This document shows, in pieces, positions 25,914 through 33,527 of a stretch of DNA of 64,000 nt. How positions within the stretch are numbered: the first letter of the stretch is position 1; each line of letters opens with the position of its first letter. The notes beneath the pieces were generated by a model. It did not search any database. It had not been told where the DNA came from and was given only the letters and a program-made list of their open reading frames with translations. The stretch is taken from assembly GCA_019745415.1 (NCBI GenBank), contig JAIETF010000011.1, forward strand, positions 1 to 64,000, read 5' to 3'. A program made the translations under genes and the position numbers. This DNA comes from Candidatus Obscuribacterales bacterium (GTDB taxonomy: Bacteria; Cyanobacteriota; Vampirovibrionia; Obscuribacterales; Obscuribacteraceae).

Positions 25914-28232
25914 ATGACCCAAGTCTCTTGCCCAAAATGCGGAAACCAATTTGAGAAGACTGTTGCCGGTTCGCTGACCCAATTCGTGCTCGGCAAGCCT
26001 CTCTGCAATTGCCAGAGCAAGGTTGGCAACTCTGTCAAAGCTAAACGTGATATTTCATATTGCTATCGTTGCTCAAAGAAAATAGGCGATGAGTCGATGT
26101 CATCGCTCACTGCCTTTTTGCAAAACCGCGATTATTGCCGTTGTCGCCGCTCTGGTGCGCTAAATCGCACCGGGCTTTTTAGCTCTACCACCCAACTGAG
26201 AACCAACAAGGCTGCTTATGCTGCTATTGTCGAAGCCTCTTTAGCCAAGGCTAAATTACAAGAGGAACTAGATTCTGCTCGCACCCTGGCTGGTACCTAT
26301 CGCTTGGTTGATCGACTCGGTGAAGGCGGCATGAGCTATGTCTATTTAGCTGAGCACACACGCTTGCGCAAGATGGTGGCGCTTAAAGTTATGAAAGCGG
26401 ACGGTGCTATGGCAGAAAAGGAGGAGTTGTTTGCTGCTGAAGCTCGACGCTTGGCTGGACTGAATCATCCTTGCCTAACTGCTGTCTTTGATTTTGCCCT
26501 TCACAAAGGTCAATGGCCGGTCATCGCTATGGAATTGGTTAGCGGCGAGACTCTGGCTGATGTGCTCTTGCGTTTGGGTCCCCTGCCTCTTGAAGAGGCC
26601 CTGACGGTTTTTAAGAAAGTGGCAGAGGGTCTCTCATATATTCACCTGAAAGGTTTGGTTCACAAAGACCTCAAGCCTGCCAATGTAATGCTTGCCAGGT
26701 TCAATATAGACGGCGAAGATAGCGGCAAGACGGCGGTGAAAATTCTTGATTTTGGTATCGCTCAGTTTCGCTCTTATGTCGGCAATGCAGAAACTTCAGC
26801 CGGCCTTGGGCTGATTGTCGGCTCGCCCAGTTATATGAGCCCCGAAGAATGGACCGGACAGCCGGTGACGCCGCGTACCGATTTGTATGCCTTTGCCTGC
26901 TCTTTATATGAAGTGTTGACTGGTTCGGCGCCCTATGTTGGCGAAAGTCTCGAGGAGCTGAAAGAACAGCATTTATATGCTGCTTATCCTGGTCTTGTTG
27001 AAAATAAAGTCAATCAGGCCTATCCCAGCGAGCTTGATTTGCTCTTGCAAAAGATGCTTTCTAAACGACCGGAAGAACGCCCGCGCAGTGCGCAGGAAGT
27101 CTCTCTAGCCCTTGATTCTATTTTGGCAAAATTAAAGGGTGGAGCTGGTACCGGCCTAAGCTTCCGCCGCGTTCAGTCGACCGAGTCGGCTTTGTTGAGG
27201 CGCTTGTTGATTGTTTTAATGTTGAGTGGCTTGTTTGCTGCTGTATTCATTCTTAAGGTGTTTTGGTGGGATCCGACTCACAAGCCGAAGACTTCGCTGA
27301 CTGCCAAGACTAGTACAGCGATTTCTCCTGCAGTCTCGACGCTCTCGACTGCAGAGAGTGCGGCGACCGGCGATAAAGTTGAAAAGTTGGTTCTACCGGG
27401 GCAACTTTCTCTTGGCACTTTGACCAGCAAGAGCGGTAAAGTTTATGAGTTGCAAGGTACAGTACTTCTTAGTACCGAGAGCGAGCCGGGATTTTCTTAT
27501 TCGCCCTCGTCAGCGGTATTGAACGATCCAAAACTGCTGCTCAGTCTGGAGCATCTTCCACTGTTCTCGGTGCGCATAGCCAGTGAAATAGGCGCTAAGC
27601 AGCTAGTTTTGCCAGCCGATTTTGTTGAAAAGCTCGCAGGCATCAAGGGCTTACAAAAACTCGACCTCTGGTCTGTCAGCATTGATCGCTCGGCTGTTAA
27701 AGCCCTGTGCGGTCTTTCCGGCTTGAAATCGCTTTCTATGGTGGAGTGTTATTTCGTCGACGAGATTCGCAATAATTGGGGCTTGGAGATGGCTAAGGCG
27801 AAGAGCCTCTCATCGCTAGAGCACTTGAACTTGCACTATCTTTTACCGGCTGATCCTGTAATTGATGCTTTGGCTGCGGCAAAGAGTCTGCAGGTATTGA
27901 CTTTGGTAGATTCACCACTTTCTGCAGGCAGCTTTGCCAAAATCGTCGCCATGCCTAATTTGACCAGTCTGGAGCTGAATAACTGCGGTGTCGATTCTGC
28001 TACGTCTTTGACTTTCTTGTCTATTGCGAAACTGCAAAAGTTGGCTTTGGGACCAGAGTGTCTCATTAAGGCGGCGTTTCTAGATAAGGCTTTGCAGAAG
28101 CGCAACCTTGTTAATTTGTTTGTCGGTCCGATCGATCCGGCAATTAATGGAACCAGGTTGAGACAATACAAAACAAGTTTCAACGACAAGCAGATCTTCT
28201 TTCGCTGTGAAGCGACCAGTGCCGCGCCCTAG
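25914..28232 (+). CDS. Membrane Ser/Thr kinase with duplicated zinc-ribbon head and LRR-like tail
   Basis: This 772-residue protein has three parts. The head (1-85) contains two similar cysteine modules, C6xxC9-C31xC33 and C50xxC53-C75xC77, with identical spacing. The kinase domain (about 128-390) has the Gly loop LGEGGMSYV, Lys in ALKVM, and HKDLKPAN at 250-257, with Lys in place of the usual Arg of HRD. It continues with DFG and VGSPSYMSPEEW. A hydrophobic helix (LLIVLMLSGLFAAVFIL) precedes a C-terminal LRR-like domain with repeats such as LQKLDLWSVSI, LKSLSMVEC and LTSLELNNC. The frame extends upstream to 25794, but MTQV at 25914 matches the start of the first kinase. Its stop overlaps that of the convergent histidine kinase. 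Confidence 0.9.
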   Translation: MTQVSCPKCGNQFEKTVAGSLTQFVLGKPLCNCQSKVGNSVKAKRDISYCYRCSKKIGDESMSSLTAFLQNRDYCRCRRSGALNRTGLFSSTTQLRTNKAAYAAIVEASLAKAKLQEELDSARTLAGTYRLVDRLGEGGMSYVYLAEHTRLRKMVALKVMKADGAMAEKEELFAAEARRLAGLNHPCLTAVFDFALHKGQWPVIAMELVSGETLADVLLRLGPLPLEEALTVFKKVAEGLSYIHLKGLVHKDLKPANVMLARFNIDGEDSGKTAVKILDFGIAQFRSYVGNAETSAGLGLIVGSPSYMSPEEWTGQPVTPRTDLYAFACSLYEVLTGSAPYVGESLEELKEQHLYAAYPGLVENKVNQAYPSELDLLLQKMLSKRPEERPRSAQEVSLALDSILAKLKGGAGTGLSFRRVQSTESALLRRLLIVLMLSGLFAAVFILKVFWWDPTHKPKTSLTAKTSTAISPAVSTLSTAESAATGDKVEKLVLPGQLSLGTLTSKSGKVYELQGTVLLSTESEPGFSYSPSSAVLNDPKLLLSLEHLPLFSVRIASEIGAKQLVLPADFVEKLAGIKGLQKLDLWSVSIDRSAVKALCGLSGLKSLSMVECYFVDEIRNNWGLEMAKAKSLSSLEHLNLHYLLPADPVIDALAAAKSLQVLTLVDSPLSAGSFAKIVAMPNLTSLELNNCGVDSATSLTFLSIAKLQKLALGPECLIKAAFLDKALQKRNLVNLFVGPIDPAINGTRLRQYKTSFNDKQIFFRCEATSAAP

Positions 28233-29548
28233 GCTTTGCGCAGGCTAAAGACAAACATCGCCCCGCCGCCGGGAGCGTCGTCAATCCAGATTTCACCCTT
28301 GTGCAAATTGACTATTTCTTTGCAGAAAGCCAGACCTAAGCCACTGCTGCTTTCTGGTATGGCTTTGGCGTCATCGCCCTGAGCAAAGCTCGAGAAAAGC
28401 TTTTTCTTGTCGTCATCGCTGACTCCGGCTCCTTGGTCTGCCACCGATACTTCAACCCGGTCACCTTTGGCCCAGGCTGCCACGGTCAAACTTTTGTTGC
28501 GTGGGCTGTGCTTAATTGCATTTGAAAGCAAGTTGGTGAGAACTTGGATGATTCTTCTTGAGTCGGCCAGTACTACTAAGGGTTCAATCTCAACTTTTAG
28601 CGACAATGTCTTAGATTCCGCCAGAGAGCGCACGCTTTCTGTCGCCTGATAGACAATCTCTTGCAGATTGACCGGGTTTAGTTCAACAACCAGTTTGCCG
28701 GCTTCTAGTTTGGAATAGTCGAGAATCTCATCAATGGTCAACTTCATTGATTGGGCATTGCGAGAGCAAACTGTCAAAATATTGGCTTCGTCTTCCGGCT
28801 TCATCTTATCTTTTCTTGTCAGAATGGACAAAGAGGCATAGATAGCCGTCAGCGGCGAGCGGAGCTCATGAGTTATCTGGGCGATTAGTTCTTGTCTGCG
28901 TTGTACTGCTTTTACGGCTTCGCTTGCATCGCACATTGAAACTACATAGCAGAGCTTTTTCTCAAGCATGACCTGTGCCAGCCAGAGGTCAACCCAAATC
29001 TCTTCGCCGTTTTTGCCCTGGCAAATCAAACGAGCCGGGAAATTGCGCGTCACCAAGTCGCTGAATGTGGGAGTGCCGTTTTTAAATAGGCTCTCTAGAC
29101 TGCGATCGGCCAGTTCAGAGCGACTGTAGCCTGTCAGTCTTGCTGCTTGCAGACCAATGAAGCGAATAGTGCCGAGGCTGTCAGTTATGAGGATGCCGAC
29201 TCCGATGTTTTCTAATAGGAGTCTTGTTCGGTCCGAAATTTCTTCTATAGTCTGTTGCTGTTCGGCGACGCGAGTGCGCAGGTGTTCCACTTCTAATGGT
29301 GACGGCGTTTCGCTGCTTTCGCCAGCCTTGGATGCTTTTTGGCTGATGATAAATCTACAGACAAGCAATAAAATGACAGGAAATGCCAGCCACTGGCCGG
29401 CATTTCCTGTCGCTTGACCTAGAACTAATCTTAAGAGCATCGTCAATAGCAGCAGCATGGCAAGAATGTCGCATGCTATCAGCCATCTCTTGGCAGATGG
29501 TTTGCTCTTCACCTCTTTTTTGAGAGAACGATTGGGGGGCTGACTCAT
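28229..29548 (-). CDS. Membrane PAS histidine kinase
   Basis: This 439-residue sensor kinase has two N-terminal membrane helices (about 22-44 and 53-69) with almost no periplasmic loop, then a coiled coil and a PAS domain (about 112-210: ILITDSLGTIRFIGLQAARLTGYS). HisKA follows with phospho-acceptor motif THELRSPL, and HATPase_c with N box NLLSNAIKHS, G1 DQGAGVSDD and G2 SSGLGLAFCK. It has no receiver domain. The response-regulator gene lies 1.2 kb upstream in the transcription sense, separated by the 290-residue gene, so partnership is likely but not proven. The stop codon (CTA on the plus strand) overlaps the TAG of the kinase gene. Confidence 0.92.
   Translation of the reverse strand: MSQPPNRSLKKEVKSKPSAKRWLIACDILAMLLLLTMLLRLVLGQATGNAGQWLAFPVILLLVCRFIISQKASKAGESSETPSPLEVEHLRTRVAEQQQTIEEISDRTRLLLENIGVGILITDSLGTIRFIGLQAARLTGYSRSELADRSLESLFKNGTPTFSDLVTRNFPARLICQGKNGEEIWVDLWLAQVMLEKKLCYVVSMCDASEAVKAVQRRQELIAQITHELRSPLTAIYASLSILTRKDKMKPEDEANILTVCSRNAQSMKLTIDEILDYSKLEAGKLVVELNPVNLQEIVYQATESVRSLAESKTLSLKVEIEPLVVLADSRRIIQVLTNLLSNAIKHSPRNKSLTVAAWAKGDRVEVSVADQGAGVSDDDKKKLFSSFAQGDDAKAIPESSSGLGLAFCKEIVNLHKGEIWIDDAPGGGAMFVFSLRKA
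29375..29411. repeat. 13-bp perfect inverted repeat inside the histidine-kinase gene
   Basis: GACAGGAAATGCC (29375-29387) pairs with GGCATTTCCTGTC (29399-29411), loop 11 nt. It lies in the membrane-helix region of the reading frame, encoding the TM1-TM2 junction. Confidence 0.8.
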
Positions 29549-29602
29549 AGGCGGACCGCATGAATGACCTGCCTATTGTATCAAGAGCAGTTGTTTAGTG
29601 AT

Positions 29603-30475
29603 TTAGTGAGATTTTCTCAGATAGTCGCGAACTTTTCCTTGATTGCCGGGCAAGTTTTTGTCAAGCAAATTAGAGAGGTTGTCGCGCACAGTAAGGACAT
29701 TTTTGTTGTCGTTAGCTGTTTGCAGAGCCTTGACGAATTCCATGGTTTCGTTGTGATTGGGTTTGTGTCCGGTGGTTTCAAGCATGCGTTTCGCTACCTG
29801 ATAATAGCCTTCGCCGGGTCTCACTTGACCTGCCTCTTTAAGATCTAGAGGAACTTCGCTTCTGGTTTTATTGTTTTCGCCAACTCTTGAGGGCATTTCT
29901 GCTCTACCGGGTGCTCTTTCTGGTGGATCGCAGGGGATTGAGTCAGGACGAGCCATTGGTGGTCTTTGTCTTGGCATATCTTCGTAGCCGGGATTGCCGA
30001 GGACTGGAATTTTGTGTTCTTTGCGCTCATTGGAGAGTTCTTTTCTTAGCAATTGCACAGCGCCGTGGCTTGGATGAAAGCGGTTGTCCCAGGCTTCGCG
30101 CATCTCTTGTACGGCTCTTCTTTGTGGTGTGTTTTCAGGATGCATGCGTAAGTAAATGTCGAGGTCATGTTTGCTTATTTTGCCATCGAGTTTGCCGTTC
30201 TTGGCTCCGTCTAGCTCTTGCAGAAGGTTGCCGCTGTGAATGATTCGGGACAATCTTGCTGCTTCTTGGGTGTCGCTTGAACCGGCACGACTTTGGTCGA
30301 CTATTTGCAGTTCGGGAACAAAGGAACCTTTAGGGTGCATGTCAGAAACTCTGTTGTTAGCTTGATTGTTTTGACCGGCCATCACGTCACTATAGTTGAG
30401 TGAAGTGTTCTCCCGAATTGCTCGGTCGGCCTTTTCGGCGGGCTGGCTGTTTTCGAAGCTATTAAGATGAGACAT
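29603..30475 (-). CDS. Hypothetical protein with EF-hand-like loop and LysM-like segment
   Basis: This 290-residue protein has no signal peptide. A segment NGKLDGKISKHD near 95-106 matches an EF-hand loop in positions 1, 5, 6, 8 and 12 (Asn, Asp, Gly, Ile, Asp), with Lys at position 3, so calcium binding is doubtful. Near the C-terminus, GEGYYQVAKRMLE ... NHNETMEFVKALQTAN looks like a divergent LysM-type repeat. The middle is Pro/Arg-rich. The ATG has AAGGGGAT about 8 nt upstream. The shared TTTCAAGA motif lies 63-78 bp upstream. Family unknown. Confidence 0.6.
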   Translation of the reverse strand: MSHLNSFENSQPAEKADRAIRENTSLNYSDVMAGQNNQANNRVSDMHPKGSFVPELQIVDQSRAGSSDTQEAARLSRIIHSGNLLQELDGAKNGKLDGKISKHDLDIYLRMHPENTPQRRAVQEMREAWDNRFHPSHGAVQLLRKELSNERKEHKIPVLGNPGYEDMPRQRPPMARPDSIPCDPPERAPGRAEMPSRVGENNKTRSEVPLDLKEAGQVRPGEGYYQVAKRMLETTGHKPNHNETMEFVKALQTANDNKNVLTVRDNLSNLLDKNLPGNQGKVRDYLRKSH

Positions 30476-30537
30476 GATGTTTATCCCCTTGAATTTGGTT
30501 TGTGCCTTTCGGTGAATGAGAGAATAAACTTCAATTT

Positions 30538-30553
30538 TGAAATTCTCTTGAAA
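30538..30553 (-). promoter_or_regulatory. Shared 16-bp motif, copy 3
   Basis: The minus strand reads TTTCAAGAGAATTTCA, 63 bp upstream of the ATG at 30475. The half-sites are again 11 bp apart. Confidence 0.6.
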
Positions 30554-30746
30554 TGCCTGGCCATTAATTTCAGCTGGGCAAATTTATCAACAGCAATCGC
30601 CTCTAACCGCAGGCGACCAAGCCCTACGCTGTGCAGAGCCTGGCTGGGCTAAGGCCTGGGCCCGGATAAAGGCTGGGCTTGGACAAGGCTATTGAGAAGA
30701 CAAGGCTATCTATAAGTTAAGGGGCTATCTATAAGCTAGGCGCTGG

Positions 30747-31436
30747 CTAGCCTTTCAGCCTGTAGCCTAAACCGTGCACTGTTTCGATTGGGCAAAGCTC
30801 TTTCACTTCGCTTATCTTTTTTCGCAGGGTTTTCATTGTGGTATAGACCGTGCCGATGGCAACTTGGCTATCTGAATGCCAAACTCTTTCAAGCAGAGCC
30901 TCTGGGCTGAATACCTGGTTGGGGTTGCGCATTAGAAACTCGACCAAAGCCAACTCTTTTGGTAAAAGCTTGACCTCTTGTCCCGCTATCGAAAGAGACT
31001 TTGACTTGAGGTCAAAGACCATATCGGCGCTGACGATTTGGTTGGTTCCTGTGCCTCCAAAGCGCCTGAGCAGTGCCCGCACGCGCGCCGCGACTTCTCT
31101 TGTGTCAAAAGGTTTGGTAAGGTAGTCGTCGGCGCCTGTATCAAGACCGCAGGTTTTGTCGGCGATAGTGCCTCGTCCGGTCAGCATCAAAACCGGCGTT
31201 GGTGCGCTGCCTTGTTTTTGGCTTTCAAGCTGACGCAGTTTTGCGCAAAGTTCGATGCCGTTATAGCCTGGCACTTGCCAGTCAAGAATAATCACATCGT
31301 ACTGATAGGTGCTCATCAAGTCCCAAGCCAGATTACCCTCTTCGGATAGCTCGACCAAGTAACCTTCGGCTTCAAGCTCTACCTTTAAGAGGAACGAAAT
31401 ATCCATTTCGTCTTCGACTATGAGAATCTTTGCCAT
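30747..31436 (-). CDS. OmpR-family response regulator
   Basis: This 229-residue regulator has an N-terminal receiver domain (acidic pocket VEDE; phospho-acceptor Asp in IILDWQVPG, where Trp replaces the more common Met/Leu; Thr in MLTGRGT; Lys in LTKPF). A winged-helix DNA-binding domain (about 130-229) ends GTVYTTMKTLRKKI ... IETVHGLGYRLKG, the OmpR/PhoB signature. The frame is open to 31508, but the ATG at 31436 has GAGG about 9 nt upstream and starts exactly at the receiver fold. It is the likely partner of the PAS histidine kinase at 28229. Confidence 0.93.
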   Translation of the reverse strand: MAKILIVEDEMDISFLLKVELEAEGYLVELSEEGNLAWDLMSTYQYDVIILDWQVPGYNGIELCAKLRQLESQKQGSAPTPVLMLTGRGTIADKTCGLDTGADDYLTKPFDTREVAARVRALLRRFGGTGTNQIVSADMVFDLKSKSLSIAGQEVKLLPKELALVEFLMRNPNQVFSPEALLERVWHSDSQVAIGTVYTTMKTLRKKISEVKELCPIETVHGLGYRLKG

Positions 31437-31982
31437 GGGACCTCGAGAAAACTCTATGATAACCCGATTAGAAATTACCCGGTCAATATTATAGATGCCT
31501 GCGCCCAAACACTGCCGGCTCCCGGTCGTTTAATTGGTCGTTTAGTTGGCTGATGAGTTGGCTGATAAGTGAGTCGTTTAGTTAACTGTCCCTTTGGTCT
31601 TTCGATTTCATCTGACTCTATTGTCTATTGCTTCTGTCTTTGCCTTTTCGTGTATAGCAACTAGGCAAACCTTTTTTTCTTGCCCTCGCCCAAGCAGGTA
31701 TGCATTAGTATAGTAGAAAAGTGTCAAAAAGAAGAAAAAGTGCCAAAAAGCTCAGAAATTGGCTGAATTTGGTCTGTTCATCTATCAAATGACTTGAGAG
31801 CTAGCCACTTGGGGCGGGTTGACCGAGCTATATCCTTTGCAGGCGGTTCAGACTTAATGTTCATCCAGCCCGACTGCTTTCTTGCTTCAACAAGAAAGCA
31901 GTCTAGGGCTTGGCTTTAATGCCGCAGTACAGCTCAGAGAAGCGGTGCAGCTGGGGGCGGCTCTTGCTTGCGATAGTTTGGC
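31437..31982. other. Intergenic region without a recognised gene
   Basis: About 545 bp with no convincing frame. It contains small direct repeats (GTCGTTTA, GTTGGCTGAT) near 31540-31580 and the hairpin at 31873-31904. The promoter of the response-regulator gene should lie at its left end. Confidence 0.6.
31873..31904 (-). terminator. 13-bp perfect hairpin downstream of the small-gene cluster
   Basis: GACTGCTTTCTTG and CAAGAAAGCAGTC pair perfectly across a 6-nt loop, flanked by GCCC/GGGC. There is no T-run, so this could be a Rho-independent terminator without a tail or an mRNA-stabilising stem for the minus-strand gene at 31983. Confidence 0.5.
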
Positions 31983-32303
31983 TTACTTGACCAGATAAGA
32001 CCCCTTAGGCAGGGCGCCCTTCGCGGCCAGTTCGTCCAGCAGATAGCCAGTCACAAGAGACGTAGGTTCGCCGGCGACGAAGCGCGCCGTTTTGCCGCGG
32101 GTATATGCGTCGCTCTTGCCCGTCACCTCGAAAACCCGCACATCGTCGCTGCCGCACTCTTGATCCACCTGGTATTCAAGGTCGCTTGCCGGCTGAAAGT
32201 GCTCGTTGATGTAGCGCTCCAGTTCTTCCGGACTCACCACATAAAACTGCTCCTGCTTGCAGGACATCGGTTTGACGGTTTTCACCGTTTGGTTGAGAGA
32301 CAT
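31983..32303 (-). CDS. Small hypothetical protein A
   Basis: This 106-residue protein has no known motif. Sequence reading suggests alternating strands and helices (EQFYVVSPEELERYINEHF, VRVFEVTGK). SD AAAGGAG is about 10 nt upstream of the ATG at 32303, with a 12-bp repeat directly upstream. It is the last of three small minus-strand genes with similar strong SDs. Confidence 0.65.
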   Translation of the reverse strand: MSLNQTVKTVKPMSCKQEQFYVVSPEELERYINEHFQPASDLEYQVDQECGSDDVRVFEVTGKSDAYTRGKTARFVAGEPTSLVTGYLLDELAAKGALPKGSYLVK

Positions 32304-32320
32304 GGTCTCGATACTCCTTT

Positions 32321-32356
32321 ACTTGCTTGCTTACTTGCTTGCTTACTTGCTTGCTT
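32321..32356. repeat. 12-bp direct repeat (ACTTGCTTGCTT) x3
   Basis: Three perfect units at 32321-32332, 32333-32344 and 32345-32356 lie in the gap between two small minus-strand genes, immediately upstream of the SD of the 106-residue gene. On the transcript this gives an AAGCAAGCAAGT repeat in the 5' leader. Confidence 0.95.
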
Positions 32357-32380
32357 CTTTGCGCTGCTTGATGGGCTTCA

Positions 32381-32584
32381 CTAGTTGCTGAGATAGCCGG
32401 GAACAAAGACGATGCCGTCTGCACCAACAGCGATACCGGGAGCCTTGATGTTGTCGGGCTTGACCTTGTATGCGCGCGGGGCTGCTTCTGTCCGGCGCAG
32501 AGTTCCGGCGGCAAGCGCGGCGGCGTTGGCGGCAACGATTGGAGCAATCTGAGCCGAGATCGAGAGATTCTTATCTTGCTTCAT
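32381..32584 (-). CDS. Small hypothetical protein B
   Basis: This 67-residue protein has an Ala-rich centre (IVAANAAALAAGTL) and ends with IVFVPGYLSN. There is no signal-peptide-like n-region or membrane span long enough to be sure of. SD AAAGGAT is well placed before the ATG. No cysteine or leader-like protease site suggests a RiPP precursor. Function unknown. Confidence 0.6.
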   Translation of the reverse strand: MKQDKNLSISAQIAPIVAANAAALAAGTLRRTEAAPRAYKVKPDNIKAPGIAVGADGIVFVPGYLSN

Positions 32585-32702
32585 GGAGTTATCCTTTCAT
32601 CCATTTCTTCAGTAATTACTGAGGTTATGCCATAGCTCTTGATGCACCGAGCCGCTCGCTTGATGCACCATTAATTTGTCGTGAACGCCGGTCGGTGCGG
32701 GG

Positions 32703-33026
32703 CTAAATCTTGTTCCAATGAGCCAGCAGTTGGACGCGCTGACGTTCAGGCCGGCTCGATGCGCTTCTTTTGAAGGCGACGATCTGCGCCGTGACCTTGA
32801 TGCCGTGCCATGCCAAAAGCTCGATGGCTTCGGCGTTATCTTCGAGCAAGCGATTGCGTCGCCGGTTCACTTCTTTCGACCAGAACTTGTCGATAAGCAC
32901 ACAGGTGTATTCACCTTTGATGGCTGCCTGCCGACACTTGCTCTTCCAGCGCTTGAAGTCTTCACAGCGCTCTTCACGTGCTTCTCTGGCCAGGCTGCTC
33001 AGCTCTTTAGCAAAACTTCCTTCCAT
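32703..33026 (-). CDS. Small basic hypothetical protein C
   Basis: This 107-residue protein is highly basic (SLAREAREERCEDFKRWKSKCRQAA, here given by core REERCEDFKRWKSKC) and ends QLLAHWNKI. The frame opens to 33116, but the ATG at 33026 (MEGSFAKEL) has AAAGGA about 6 nt upstream and is preferred. The helix-then-strand layout and Arg/Lys content resemble small nucleic-acid-binding or phage-type proteins, a weak inference. It is the first gene of the three-gene group. Confidence 0.65.
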   Translation of the reverse strand: MEGSFAKELSSLAREAREERCEDFKRWKSKCRQAAIKGEYTCVLIDKFWSKEVNRRRNRLLEDNAEAIELLAWHGIKVTAQIVAFKRSASSRPERQRVQLLAHWNKI

Positions 33027-33527
33027 AGCAATTCCTTTCTGATTTCGCTTTTCAGATTTCGCTTTTCTGAATTTACTTCCAGCTCTAGCTCTTCTCACTT
33101 GAGCTACTGCAAGCAAGCACCGTCTGATTGACCCTTCAGGACGTCAATTAATTCTTTGAACGATGCTCGGCTCTTGGTTCTCGATGAGTTTTTTGCAGTT
33201 TCTCTAAGTGATTTAGTTGCTAGTTGATGCCTTTACCATACGCTTGTGATACTGCAAAACAGAGGCTCTTTGGTTAGTTCATGGAAAATTTTTGAATATC
33301 GAGATGACGAGGTTGTAACTGGCCGCGCGGAACAGCAATTTACTGACTGTGAATTGTTCTTTTCTTTGAACCGGTTGGTGGCTAGAGCAAGGTCTGTCTT
33401 TAGTTGGCTAGAATGAGATAGGGCAGTGCTGCCCGATTTGTCTTTGTCGGTGCCAGCCTCGCCAACTGCAATTTTTGAGGCGGTCGTGTTCTTATGCTGC
33501 AATCAAGTTGGCAGCACTTATAGACCA
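33027..33527. other. Intergenic region without a recognised gene
   Basis: About 500 bp with no supported gene. A minus-strand frame at 33233-33502 starts at a TTG without SD and is Ser/Thr-rich with no recognisable fold. The right part is the 3' end of the MoxR-associated operon. Confidence 0.55.

Noticed and set aside
32381..32584. RiPP precursor peptide
   Set aside because: No leader/core division, no Cys/Ser/Thr-rich core and no modification enzyme next to it.
33233..33502. 89-codon minus-strand frame
   Set aside because: TTG start without SD, Ser/Thr-rich with no structure.
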